From NCBI RefSeq assembly GCF_040183065.1, contig NC_091128.1, positions 171,898,244 through 171,962,243 of the forward strand: a stretch of DNA of 64,000 nucleotides, read 5' to 3'. The DNA is from Periplaneta americana. Its lineage: Eukaryota; Arthropoda; Insecta; Blattodea; Blattidae. The position numbers and the translations under genes were made by a program. Under the pieces are notes generated by a model, which worked only from the letters and a program-made list of their open reading frames with translations, did no database searches and was not told the DNA's origin. Below are positions 23,720 through 35,900 of the stretch, one piece after another. Each line of letters opens with the position of its first letter. Position 1 is the stretch's first letter.

Positions 23720-24689
23720 CACAGTCTACTATATACAGTCGCGAAGCTTGAGGTGATTTTTTGCAAATCTCGTGATAAAGCGCTCCAAGCGGTTAGCAAC
23801 TAGAAACAATAGACTGTCCACGGTCGACTTTGGACTGTGTCGTATTTCCATCGAGTGCTAGCTCGTTGCGTATTTCACATTGATGCTTGTGAAATGTTCG
23901 TTATTGGTTGTAATGAAAATGTTAATGGCTGAAATATAATAATTGGAATAGTAATATTTTACTAGAGACGTAGAAAAATTAAGTTTGTTTTAATGAAATT
24001 TATTGATCACGTTTTATTTTCAATTCTGGTGGGATTATTATTGCTTAGACCTACTTTTTTTTTCAAAGGATATGTTTTTAATTATAGCTGTTAATTTTGT
24101 TGTTATTTTTATTTGTTACTTTACTAGAGACGTAGAAAAAGTCTGTTACAATAAAATTTATTGATCACGTTTTATTTCCAATTCTGGTGTGATTATTATT
24201 GCTTAACCTCATCCCACTTTGTTAACTACGTAAGCCTACACTACAAGTACCGGTACACGTAAGTTACTCCATTAATTCATATTTCCATTATTATTGTTGT
24301 AAAGGGAAATGCAAATTAATATTTATTGGTTTCATAGTTAATTATCGCTATAATCTTGAATGAGTGAAGCGATTATAGTAAATTTCAGTTCGTTTTGCAC
24401 AAACAAAAATAATATTAACCTATTTCTTGCAGGTATCTTCGAGTTTATGATGGAATTTAATATACTTCATTAAAATAATAAATTAACTTTATGCATTTAA
24501 TATTTCAATAATGGAAGGAAGGTGTTAATTTTTCCAAAAGAACACAACGAAAGTGTAACATATTTTGTCGTCTACTAGGAGAGAGATCTGCGATGATGAG
24601 GTGATAGTAGCGATCCTAGTGATGGGCAACTACCCATGTTCGCATTTTTACTACATATTGAGCTTCGCGACTGTATATAGTAGACTGTG
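23720..24689. mobile_element. MITE-E copy 2 (970 bp)
   Basis: Inverted ends CACAGTCTACTATATACAGT and a 6-bp direct repeat ATATTA (23713-23718 and 24690-24695). Only a few differences from copy 1 over its length, so the two are young relative to their surroundings. Confidence 0.8.
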
Positions 24690-24699
24690 ATATTATATT

Positions 24700-25330
24700 A
24701 AGTCAACTGCCATTATACAAGGAGTGCACTCAATTGAGTGACTTGATGGCTGGGATTCCACAATATATTATGCACTGTTGGGCGAAGAATCTAAGTAAAG
24801 ATTAATTCTTTTCGTTCTACAGAATATATATGTTATGATAACAATGGTTATTAGAGGAGAAAAATTTGCTCCAGTACCAGAGATCGAATCCGGGTCCTTG
24901 TTTTTTTTTTTTATTAGGTTATTTTACGACGCTTTATCAACAGCTTAGGTTATTTAGCGTCTGAATGAGGTGAAGGTGATAATGGTGGTGAAATGAGTCC
25001 GGGGTACAACACCGAAAGTTACCCAGCATTTGCTCATATTGGGTTGAGGAAAAACCCCGGAAAAAACCTCAACCAGGTAACTTGCCCCGACCGGGAATCG
25101 AACCCGGGCCACCTGGTTTCACGGTTAGACTCGCTAACCGTTACTCCACAGGTGTGGACCTGGGTCCTTGGTTCTACATACCAAGCGCTTTAATCACTGA
25201 GTTACACCAAAGTTCAATCCACAGCACTGGATCGAATCCCCGTCCTCTGGTGTTTTTCCCTTTGTGGTCTTACTCCATGTTCAACATATATGTTGACATA
25301 ATATATAAATGGCAGTTGACTTAATATATG
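24700..25330. repeat. SINE-4-like repeat with inverted flanks, split by SINE-1
   Basis: tRNA-like portion as at 23.5 kb (ACATACCAAGCGC arm). Outer flanks ATATTAAGTCAACTGCCAT (left) and its inverse (right, about 25301-25321) form a TIR-like pair. Split at 24900 by SINE-1. Confidence 0.55.
24901..25161 (-). mobile_element. SINE-1 copy inserted in another tRNA-like repeat
   Basis: Minus-strand SINE-1 with B box region reading GGTTCGATTCCCGG. Exact 9-bp TSD GGGTCCTTG at 24892-24900 and 25162-25170, within the tRNA-like arm of the older repeat. Confidence 0.88.
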
Positions 25331-25542
25331 CGTTAAAAATGGACAAAACATAGTGCATTTATGCTGACAAATTTTTAAAAATATCCTCAAAAATTATATA
25401 ACTACATATGCTACAAATATGCACTAAATATATGTGGTTTCTAGACCTGTTCACATTGAATGTTCCTCCTTAAATGTCTTCCTGGTGGATGTAATTTGAT
25501 TTGCTGCATACAAGTGATTTTCTCCAAGTTTTCAGTATTAAA

Positions 25543-26567
25543 CAGGGGCGGCTTTTATTAAGGGGCACATGGGCACGTGCCCTCCCAGTGATTTTTATTA
25601 TCGTATTATGACTATATTATAATACAATTTAATTGCATTATGAAATAATACCTTAAAGAGTTTCACATTTTCATTGCTACTAATGTTTTCAGAATCTGTA
25701 GTAGTCTACGAAACCCAAGTTTTCTGAACAGGTAATAAAATGGGCTCTCTCTTCTCGTGCCCAGCGATGGACGAGGAAGGGGTGGGGGTGCGAGTTGTAA
25801 GAAGGTGGAGCTCTTTGCCTCAGACCGTGTGCTTTGGGCACTGTATTTGCCGTGCCCACCAAGTCTCTTTGGTTTAGGAACAGTCCAATTAGCTGCGTGC
25901 CATTTTTAGGGGTGTTGATACTTGCTGTATAGCAGACGACATTTTACAGCTAAACTTGACATGAAAAACGTTAAATGTAAGTTTACTAATTTAGAAGCTC
26001 GACTCATTGTATAAATCACGTGTATATATATATATATATATTCATTTGTCACAGTTATGTTGTTAATGCTCCCTGTAAACTTTTATGCTTCCATCGTATC
26101 CAAAAAAGAAAGTTTACATTACAATACATGAAGTTGGCAGTTCTCAAAAAGCTTTGTCAGTGACAGAGAATCTTGGCGGGCGTTTTGCTGCCTTCAGTGC
26201 ACACTACAGTTTTCAACTGAGTTTCCCCAAATCTAGTGCTGCGGTAGTAAGAAGGCAGGCAGTTGCGTGATCTGTGAGTACGAACGAGTGAGAATCAGCG
26301 CATTTCTGTGAATTACACTTAGAATTCCATTTAACTTGCCTCTGGGCGTAGCAGTGCTCTCAATTGAGAGAAAGATGGCACATTCTATTCCGAACTTCAA
26401 CAATAGAGTTATAGAGGTTTTTGCTCGCAGAAAGAACCGAAAAATGGAGCTCATCTACAAAAATTAGAAAGGTTAGTGCACATAAATTGGTTTGATATGT
26501 TTTTAAATTTCAGGGTTCATCATTAAGGTTGTGCCCCACTTGACAGAATGGCCTTCGGCCGCCACTG
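25543..26567. mobile_element. hAT-type non-autonomous element (TSD GTATTAAA)
   Basis: Ends CAGGGGCGGC and, inverted, CAGTGGCGGC; exact 8-bp TSD GTATTAAA (25535-25542 and 26568-26575). Short frames inside (26085-26270 plus, 26454-26233 minus) show no transposase motif. Contains a (TA)n run at about 26022-26041. Confidence 0.85.
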
Positions 26568-26892
26568 GTATTAAATATGTTAGGTTTATCGTTTAGTATG
26601 AGTTTGTATACCTCTCAACATACAGATGTGTTTGGTAAGCACCAACAAGTTTTGGAGGAATTTCCTATGGAAGTTCTACACTGTCACTTTACAGACATTT
26701 GATTACAAAGTGTAACATTTTAAAATAAGGATTTATTTGTAAAATACTGCAGTTTTTCACTAAATATTTCTGCATATTTTACAGCGCCAAACTTAAGTTC
26801 TTTGCACCTTCTCAAGGAATGATATCACCTGAAGTTGTCACATACTCTGAAGAAGAGATTCATTAGGGATTAGAAGATCTGCAAAACCATAT

Positions 26893-27139
26893 CCTATTTT
26901 TTTTACTTTATTATTTAATGATGCTGTATCAGCTACTAGCTTATTTAGCGTCATTGGAATTGGTGACAGTGAGATGATATTGGGCAAAGTGATGCCGAGG
27001 ATTAGATTACCTGACATTTCGGAAAAATCTTGGAAAACCCCAACCAAGTAGTCAGCCCAAGCAGGGATTGAACCCGCACCCGAGCGCAACTCCGGATCGA
27101 CAGGCAAGCACCTTAACCAATTGAGCTACACCATTGGCT
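26893..27139 (-). mobile_element. SINE-3, tRNA-derived
   Basis: Minus strand: A box TAGCTCAATTGG, B box GGTTCAATCCC, then TAAATAAGCTAGTAGCTGAT and a poly-A end. Short TSD ACCATAT (26886-26892 and 27140-27146). Confidence 0.82.
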
Positions 27140-27589
27140 ACCATATTCATATTCATACCATCATAAAGAATAATGTTATTATGCTTTAAAACTTTTCGTA
27201 TGCGTACATGCATAATGCATGCCAAAATCATAAAACATTCAATACCATAAATATGTAATTATATACATCATAAAACTTGACATATGGAAGGAGGTGAATT
27301 TAAAACATATTCCGGACTTTTTCCCCCATATCATACTTAAAAGCAGACAATATGCATTTGCATATAAATTTCCAATGTCTAGGTTAGAGCATTGGTCCCT
27401 ACAGGAATGTGTTATTGCAGCAGAAAAGTTTATTAGAACAAACTCAGCTACACAGCGGGAGTTTCGGAAAAATTATAACAAATAAAATGCACCTTCTAAG
27501 AACACTTTCTTACTGCAGGTACCGAAATGGTATAGACAGAGTCAAAGCCTCCTAGCTGGAGACATGCAAAAAGTCTACCGTGTGCAATG

Positions 27590-28085
27590 GAAGCCTTTAA
27601 TAGGAAAAGAAGCATTTCCTTTGGCAAAAAACTAAGAAAGAGATTAGTGAAGTGCTTTGTGTGGCATTGTATGGGGCAGAAATGTGGACATTACAATGAA
27701 GTGAAGAGAAACGATTGGAAGAATTTCAAATGTAGATATGGAGAAGGATGGAACATGTGAAATGGACGGAAAGAATAAGAAATGAGGCAATATTGAAAGG
27801 AATGGGTGAAGAAAGAATAATGCTGAAACTGATCAGAAAGAGAAAAAGGAACTGGCAGGCTTACTGGCCAAGAAGAAACTTCGTGATGAAGGATGCACTG
27901 GAAGGAATGGTGAATGGGAGAAAAGTTTGGGCAAAAGCTATCAGATGATAGACAACATTAAGATAAATGAATCATATGTGGAGACTAAGAGGAAAGTGGA
28001 AAATAGAGATGACTAGAGAATGTTGGGATTGCAGTGAAAGACCTATCCCTGGGCAGAAAACTATGAATGAATATGTAAATTTTAA
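27590..28085 (+). pseudogene. LINE-B 3' fragment
   Basis: Frames with stops and shifts encode EAFNRKRSI, then RMEHVKWTERIRNEAILKG and RKRKRNWQAYWPRRN, the C-terminal region of LINE-B downstream of the part at 17.1 kb. Ends GCAGAAAACTATGAATGAAT. Confidence 0.75.
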
Positions 28086-28737
28086 TTAATGTCAACAGAG
28101 GCGTGAAACCTTAATACCATTAGTTTTATTCTATTGAAATATAATGTAGGCTACAAAAATGCAACTCGAGATATTTTTCTCTATATGGTGAAAAAATCTG
28201 AAAATCACAAACACTCCTGACACAAAACTAGTTTTCAACAAATGAAAAATAACGTGACAGCATAAAATAAGCTTCATAAGCAAAATACAGATAACTATCA
28301 ACTTATAATCAACCACACTTAAGACAGAGGGTCGAATAGCTGTGATAAACCAATATAGTCTAGACTTAATAGTGTGCAAAAATCTTACATCATCTTAAGG
28401 CTCATTCACAATGAAAATTAAACATAACCGTAACATAAAAACAAAAGTTCGCGTCCAGGCTACCAAATGGGATCATTCACAATGATTCACATAAGCATTG
28501 ACATAAACATTACCGTAAGATGTTAACATGAAAGTTTGCAAACTCCAAACTTTCATGCTTACGCTTATGTGATTTGCAAACAGAACACAATCGTGGAGTG
28601 CTTAAGTATACAACAGGATGAGGAAATGGCGTTAGTGTTATGTTTCCATGGTTACCAAGTATGTTTGCTGTTATGTTTATGTTCCCATCGTGAATGATGG
28701 TATGACTTCTTGATTTTACCGTAATGTTTACATTCTT

Positions 28738-29361
28738 GTTGTTGTTGTTTTCTAATGCCAGGCGTCCACATCTGTGGAGTAACGGTCAGCGCGTCTGGCT
28801 GCGAAACCAGGTGGCCCGGGTTCGAATCCCGGTCGGGGCAAGTTACCTGGTTGAGGTTTTTTCCGGGGTTTTCCCTCAACCCAATACGAGCAAATGCTGG
28901 GTAACTTTCGGTGCTGAACCCCGGACTCATTTCACCGGCATTATCACCTTCATTTCATTCAGACGCTAAATAACCTAGATGTTGATACAGCGTCGTAAAA
29001 TAACCCAATAAAATAAAAAAAAAATTCTAATGCCAGGCATTTGACAATGAAGTCATTTGACTGAAAAATGGCAAGTTGTAGCCGATTTAAGTGAACACCA
29101 TATTTTAACATTTTGGTGGCTACTTCATTCACACACAACCCCCAGAATGTCTGGAGGACCACACCTGCTGTTGGTCGATGAGTCCATTGGATCTAGCTGG
29201 GAGATCTTGTTGATCACCAGCTTTCCCTCCTTAAGCCACTGGAGGACGATTTTAGTGCCATAGCAGGTCAGCACTAGGAACAGAAAAGTAGAAGAGGAGG
29301 AAGGAAAGGGAAATGAACCCCTAGGCCTCGAATGCTCTAATGCCGTCGGGGTCGAAGAAAG
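28738..29361 (-). mobile_element. LINE-E-tailed chimeric insertion
   Basis: 9-bp TSD TACATTCTT at 28729-28737 and 29362-29370. The minus-strand 3' end shares the LINE-E tail (CTGGCATTAGAA plus AAC repeats), but beyond about 29060 the body is unrelated to the LINE-E coding region seen in the other copies. Either a SINE borrowing a LINE tail or a divergent LINE 3' region. SINE-1 is inserted in it. Confidence 0.6.
28764..29024 (+). mobile_element. SINE-1 copy
   Basis: Complete SINE-1 with B box GGTTCGAATCC and A-rich end. Exact 14-bp TSD TTCTAATGCCAGGC (28750-28763 and 29025-29038), taken from the LINE-E tail. Confidence 0.93.
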
Positions 29362-29418
29362 TACATTCTTAAGTTAACGCTTACGTTATGTTTGCTTTTC
29401 ATTGTGAATGAGCCTTTA

Positions 29419-30125
29419 GATTGAAGTCATTCTTTTGGAAAACGAAAATTTATGAGATAGCAGATCAAACCTGATAAATCAAAATACTACTCGAAAAATT
29501 TTAAAAACGTCCAAATGAAATTCATCATGATCCTTGTATATATGTCGTGAAAAAATATTCGGACATCTCGTATTAAAACCATCTTTCCAGTAAACGAATA
29601 TTTACATGGCAGTAGGCCAAACTTGGTAAATATATTACTCGAAAAAATTCTCAAAACAGACAAAATTCCTTTCGACACATGACGAAAAATTCTAACCTAA
29701 TAAACTTCTTAGACTCTAGTCACTTTTTCAACAAATGAAAAACAACATGACAGCAGAGAAATCCAATAAATTAATACACCTTTCGAAAAACTCTGAAGCT
29801 ATAAAAAATAAATTTGATACAATCCTGCTATCTTCAGCTAGACGAATATTAAGAATCACAAACATCTCTTGATGCCACTGTTTAAAAAAAATTACAAAAT
29901 AACAAATAAAAAAATATAATATGGCAGCAACCCAAGCATAATAAACACGTTAAAAAATTCTGAAGACAAATTAAACTCGATGTTCTGAAAGATCATATGT
30001 AGGCTACATTCTGTGTTTGTAATATTCACTACATTGAATGCTAGATGTTTCGTGTGATAACACACTGAAAGACTACTTAGTACGTTTTTCCTACTGAAAA
30101 ATCATGCATATATATATATAAATAA
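29419..30125. other. 3' flank of the RAP1-like gene
   Basis: AT-rich sequence downstream of the gene's stop codon. No clear AATAAA on the minus strand close to the stop, so the transcript end is unknown. A short (TA)n lies at 30109-30120. Confidence 0.4.
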
Positions 30126-32995
30126 TCAAAATACATCACCATTCTTTGCTATGTGTTTGAGTTCAGAATCTCTATCTGAGACTTCTTGTAAGAGGTCCTC
30201 ATTCATCAAGGCCATCAAATATTTCAAATCTGATTCACTACTGTCTTCCTCTTGTATACTACAATGTGACAGTCTGCGCTCTGGAATATGACGACCCTTT
30301 GCTGAAGTACCACTGGTTCTGTACTGACTTCCACATGACGCATCTCTTTTGCTAGTACCTTCTTCTTCTTGTCTACTACAATGTGACAGTCTGTGCTCTG
30401 GAATATGATGACCCTTTGCTGAAGTACCATTGGTACTGTACTGACTTCCACATAGCACATCTCTTTTGCTAGTTCCTTCTTCTTGTGTACTACAATGTGA
30501 CAGTCTGTGCTCTGGAATATGATGCCCAATTGCTGAAGTACCATTGCTACTGTACTGACTTCCACATAGCACATCTCTTTTACTAGTTCCTTCTTCTTGT
30601 CTACTACAATGTGACAGTCTGTGCTCTGGAATATGATGACCCTTTGCTGAAGTACCATTGGTACTGTACTGACTTCCACATAGCACATCTCTTTTGCTAG
30701 TTCCTTCTTCTTGTCTACTACAATGTGACAATCTGTGCTCTGGAATATGATGACCCTTTGCTGAAGTACCATTGGTACTGTACTGACTTCCACATAGCAC
30801 ATCTCTTTTGCTAGTTCCTTCTTCTTGTGTACTACAATGTGACAGTCTGTGCTCTGAAATATGATGACCCTTTGCTGAAGTACCATTGGTACTGTACTGA
30901 CTTCCACATAGCACATCTCTTTTACTAGTACCTTCTTCTTCTGTACTACAATGTGACAGTCTGCGCTCTGGAATATGATGACCCTTTGCTGAAGTACCAT
31001 TGGTACTGTACTGACTTCCACATAGCACATCTCTTTTACTAGTACCTTCTTCTTCTGTACTACAATGTGACAGTCTGCGCTCTGGAATATGATGACCCTT
31101 TGCTGAAGTACCATTGGTACTGTACTGACTTCCACATAGCACATCTCTTTTGCTAGTTCCTTCTTCTTGTGTACTACAATGTGACAGTCTGTGCTCTGGA
31201 ATATGATGCCCATTTGCTGAAGTACCACTGCTTCTGTACTGACTTCCACATAGCACATCTCTTTTACTAGTTCCTTCTTCTTGTGTACTACAATGTGACA
31301 GTCTGTGCTCTGGAATATGATGCCCATTTGCTGAAGTACCACTGCTTCTGTACTGACTTCCACATAGCACATCTCTTTTGCTGGATCCTTCTTCTTGTGT
31401 ACTACAATGTGACAGTCTGTGCTCTGGAATATGATGCCCATTTGCTGAAGTACCACTGCTTTTGTACTGACTTCCACATAGCACATCTCTTTTACTAGTA
31501 CCTTCTTCTTCTTGTCTACTACAATGTGACAGTCTGTGCTCTGGAATATGATGACCCTTTGCTGAAGTACCACTGCTTTTGTACTGACTTCCACATAGCA
31601 CATCTCTTTTACTAGTTCCTTCTTCTTGTGTACTACAATGTGACAGTCTGTGCTCTGGAATATGATGCCCATTTGCTGAAGTACCACTGCTTTTGTACTG
31701 ACTTCCACATAGCACATCTCTTTTACTAGTACCTTCTTCTTCTTGTCTACTACAATGTGACAGTCTGTGCTCTGGAATATGATGACCCTTTGCTGAAGTA
31801 CCACTGCTTTTGTACTGACTTCCACATAGCACATCTCTTTTACTAGTACCTTCTTCTTGTGTACTACAATGTGACAGTCTGTGCTCTGGAATATGATGAC
31901 CCTTTGCTGAAGTACCATTGGTACTGTACTGACTTCCACATAGCACATCTCTTTTACTAGTACCTTCTTCTTGTGTACTACAATGTGACAGTCTGTGCTC
32001 TGGAATATGATGACCCTTTGCTGAAGTACCACTGCTTTTGTACTGATTTCCACGTGGCACATCTCTTTTACTAGTACCTTCTTCTTGTGTACTACAATGT
32101 GACAGTCTGTGCTCTGGAATATGACGACCCTTTGCTGAAGTAGCACTGCTACTGTACTGACTTCTACGTGGCACATCTCTTTCGCTAGTTCCTTCCACTC
32201 GTGTACTACAATAAGAGAGTTCGTGCTCTGGAATATGACGATCCTTTCCTGAAGTGCCATTGCTACTGTGCTGACTCCCATCTGTTCTGCAACTCCTTTC
32301 TTGGTCATCCTTCAGATTGACGCAACTTCTATTACTGTTTGGCACAACTTTTAATCTGTCCGTTATGTAAGAAAGACTACTAGTGTCCTGTTTATCACTA
32401 CATTGTTTTTTCGAATTTTCACTAAAAAGTTTGCCATTATCTGAAGAAGGCTTGTCACCCTGTTCTGTTTGCCTACCATTAGATCTCTGTTCTAAAATTC
32501 CAGAGTTGTAATCACTATCAGACAATGACACCTGCGGACAATGACTGTTGTCTGATTCACAGCTCGCCTCTGAGTATTCTGCCCTCATTACCGCGTCAGG
32601 AGAACTGGGTTCACATTGTTGTAATCTTTCTTGTATGCTTGTTGGCTTGTTTCGTGTCGCATTGATAGCTGCACTATTTTCAGTAGCAGTGTTACCATCC
32701 TTCTCTTTGTCTTCATTCTGCTTTTGTCTCTTAACACTGTCAGTGAAATATGGACACACTTTAAGCTGCTGGCTTCGCTCGTCAGAGACTGGTGTGACCT
32801 CGACCACTGATTGTTTCTGCGAGAAGAGCTTCTTGCGTTTGGTGGTGCGGATACGAGTCTGGGGAGGCGCAGATTCATAGGAAGAGCTAGAAACTGTACT
32901 GCTCTTGAAGCAACATGTGCACTCATTTGCACACATCTTTGACAATGGCTCTTTCAACTTAGAGGATCTTCTCTTCTTGTTTTTCAGCTTGGAAC
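30126..32995 (-). CDS. TERF2IP: RAP1-like exon 10: basic region, 18x38-aa repeats, C terminus
   Basis: Residues 347-1301; the acceptor is TCTGTTTCCAG. It opens with basic patches ([13 protein letters not shown], then TTKRKKL) that look like nuclear localisation signals and a Cys cluster (CANECTCC). A Ser/Asp/Gln-rich, probably disordered stretch follows to about residue 595. Then come about 18 tandem units of 38 (sometimes 39) residues with core [11 protein letters not shown] and [12 protein letters not shown], one HH, one H, one HC and a second Cys per unit. The last 35 residues ([19 protein letters not shown] onward) are not repetitive and may be helical. I cannot match the C terminus to the RAP1 RCT domain. 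Codon-level variation between units is low, suggesting recent amplification. Confidence 0.8.
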
Positions 32996-35900
32996 CTGGA
33001 AACAGAAAACCCAGACAAATCAGAGGTTGGCACTAGAATTTGTCAATTGAAAGACTTTTTTTATGTAGAACTTCTTCTTGAAGGTGAAGGGGGTACATAG
33101 TTTGTTAAGAAGCGATATCTGCTCTCTATCCAACTATAAGTGGAGTAAGCATTTAAAATGTTGTATTTTTTTTGGGAGATCTGAAATTACTATTATTATT
33201 ATTATTACACCAAGATAATATATTATTGATATCTACTTGTAAATATGCAATCAGTGTTACTAGGTATCCCGATTCCCCTGGTGAAATCCTTAATCCTGAT
33301 TATAGCCAGTCAGGATTCCTAAAAATTCCGATTTTACAGATATTAGAGCATATTTAAAGAAATTTACCTGTATTTCCAATTCTCTAATATTTTGATTTAT
33401 ACATTGACTCAAGTAGTATCACTGTAAAAGAGGTAATTCAGCTGATGGTCATAAGGCAATGCTACTTGCAAGACGATGCTTCCCAAAGTTCTATTACAGT
33501 GTTGGCTAATTTGTTTCAATATCTAGTCGCTGTTCTTGCAGTTAGTAAACGGTGCATATTTTAAATTCGTTCAGCGGCAAAAAAAGATAGCACCTTTGAC
33601 ATCGTATTTTACACTAATGACAAGCATTATATATTACTTGTGTTTTATAGTTTAGTGAATTATTTAAACATGCCCTTATCCGACAGTGAAACTACTGCAG
33701 TTCCAGTTCCAAAAAAAAAAAAAGTTGCTAAGAAAATTTAACAGTGAATGGTTAAACATATTCGTGGTTAATAAAATGAAAAGACGATCATTGAGCTTAC
33801 TGTACTGTGTGCCCTTCGTATTTTAGTATTTCTCATGGAAACGAAAATGACATTAAAAAGCATGCTAACACTTTAACATAAAAGTTCAATTCTACAGTCA
33901 GCTGTTTTGTCTTTCATAGTAATACAGAGCTATGGTTGTGAAACTTTAACTCTCATTTTGACAGAGGAACAGAGGTTAAGGATGTTCGAGAATAAGGTGT
34001 TTACGAAAATATTTGGGGCTAAGAGGGATGAAGTTACAGGAGAATGGAGAAAGCTACATAACGAAAAACTGCACGCATTGTATTCTTCACCTAACATAAT
34101 TAGGAACATTAAATCCAGACGTTTGAGATGGGTAGGGCATGTAGCACGTATGGTGAATCTACAAATGCATATAGAGTGTTAGTTGGAAGACCTTGGGGAG
34201 GCCAAGACGTAGATGGGAGGATAATATTAAAATGGATTTGTGGGAGGTGGGATATGATGGTGGGACTGAATTAATCTTGCTCAGAATAGGGACTGGTAAC
34301 GGGCTTATGTGAGAGTGGCAATGAACCTCGGGGTTCTTTAAAAGCCATTTATAAGTAAGTAGTACAGACAAAGAAAAGGTGATAGTTGCTGAAGCGTCAT
34401 TTGTGTATCATGTAGTTCAGCATAGTCGTAGTTATGTGTCCCCAGACTGTTTAGCAATTCATTCCTGCAGTTAATTTCAGATTCGAAAATTTGTAAGAAA
34501 TACTGATGTGGACGCAGAAAGGCAACAAAAATGAAGAAAGAGAAAATCTTGGAAATGTTTTAAGTTAGTTCCTGATATCCCAATTTCGCTTGGAGGAAAC
34601 TTGGCAACCCTACATATCCTTAATACAAGCTATTGTTTAAAATAATTTTAAATCATCAGCGAGCAATAAGCATTTAGAACAGGCCTGCACAAGGTTTGCG
34701 CTCTCCGAGCCGGCTTACAGCTCATGAGCGGAATGCAGATATTAGCTGTGCTCTGTATAAGGGTGAACTGGAAGAAGGGGTGATCTCGTACAAAATATAC
34801 ACAAAAGGAAGTATTATTATGAGTGTTTATGAAATGAATTCCCGTTCAGTGTTTGCAAAACTATCTTGGACTATTATTAATTAATAAAAAAATATTTATT
34901 TTACAGAAGTACCTAATAGAAATTCTATAGCTACTTAAATGTGCAATATCATTTTGTTACGTTTTTATTTATCTATCATTTTGTTATATTTTTATTTATC
35001 AGTACATCAAAACGAGGTTTTATGCTGTTGGCAGCTGAAAGGAACAGTAGCCTACTGATCGTAATGAAACATCAGTTACAGATGTTCGATGTCTGCCTTT
35101 ATTAAAGTTGATTATAGAAAACAGTTGCTCACAAATATAAATGTTGAGCCAAACATAGCAATCATTTTCACAGCCAGCCTGTGTAGTCGTGGACATTATT
35201 GCTAATGTTTAGTCCTGTACAACTCAACAAGGCTAGTAGTATTATTCAAACGATCTTTAGCTCTTAGGTCACATTGAAGATCAGTAAGTTCGAGCTGTAA
35301 ATCGTTAAATGTTACGTACCGTCTTTTAGATTCCTCCATACTGTACTGTAGCAGTAGGTAAGCAACGTGAAACAATTACTGAGAATAGGCCTACACACTG
35401 CACTCCACTAGATAACTGAGTGGTTGTTTCCCCTCTCCTCTACCTATAGCACGTCTATGTCATTCTGACGTATCTTCCTCTCCGTTTCGGCAAGCTGTAA
35501 ACACCGCTCTCCCGCTGCGAAGAAGCGCGGGCACTCGTTGAGCGCTGTTTGTGCAGGTATGATTTAGAATGAGATTCATGCTTCCAGATCTAGTGTCACT
35601 AGTAGATACTGAATACTGCAGCAGCCAACAATTCCGACCCACCTGTTGCTGTGCTGTGCATCATTTTCTGCACTGTTTCAGGTGGCAGATACCTGTCCAA
35701 CTTGTTGACTAAGACTTTTCGGTATCTCTCTTTCATGGAATGCCAAGTACGACCTGAAAAGTAAAATACTGTGAGAAATGTATTGCTAGTAAGTGAGCAC
35801 ATTAATATATCGTACAGAGTCACTTACCAGGGACAGCCTGCTTGCGTTCCATCAGCTTCCACAATTGCACACCTCCCACTTCTTGGTACCGTTTATTGCG

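Larger units (their letters stand above)
28398..29415. mobile_element. Harbinger-like TIR element split by a LINE-tailed insert
   Basis: Ends AGGCTCATTCACAATGAAAA and inverse, with TTA on both sides (28395-28397 and 29416-29418). A 3-bp TWA target is typical of PIF/Harbinger. The interior is interrupted at 28738-29361 by an insertion with its own TSD. Confidence 0.62.
32996..35642. other. RAP1-like intron 9
   Basis: Holds a LINE-A fragment and a hAT relic described separately. 32996-33900 and 34375-34670 show nothing else I can support. Confidence 0.6.

Noticed and set aside
31283-31498. Plus-strand frame within the repeat array as a gene
   Set aside because: It is the antisense of the 114-bp coding minisatellite.
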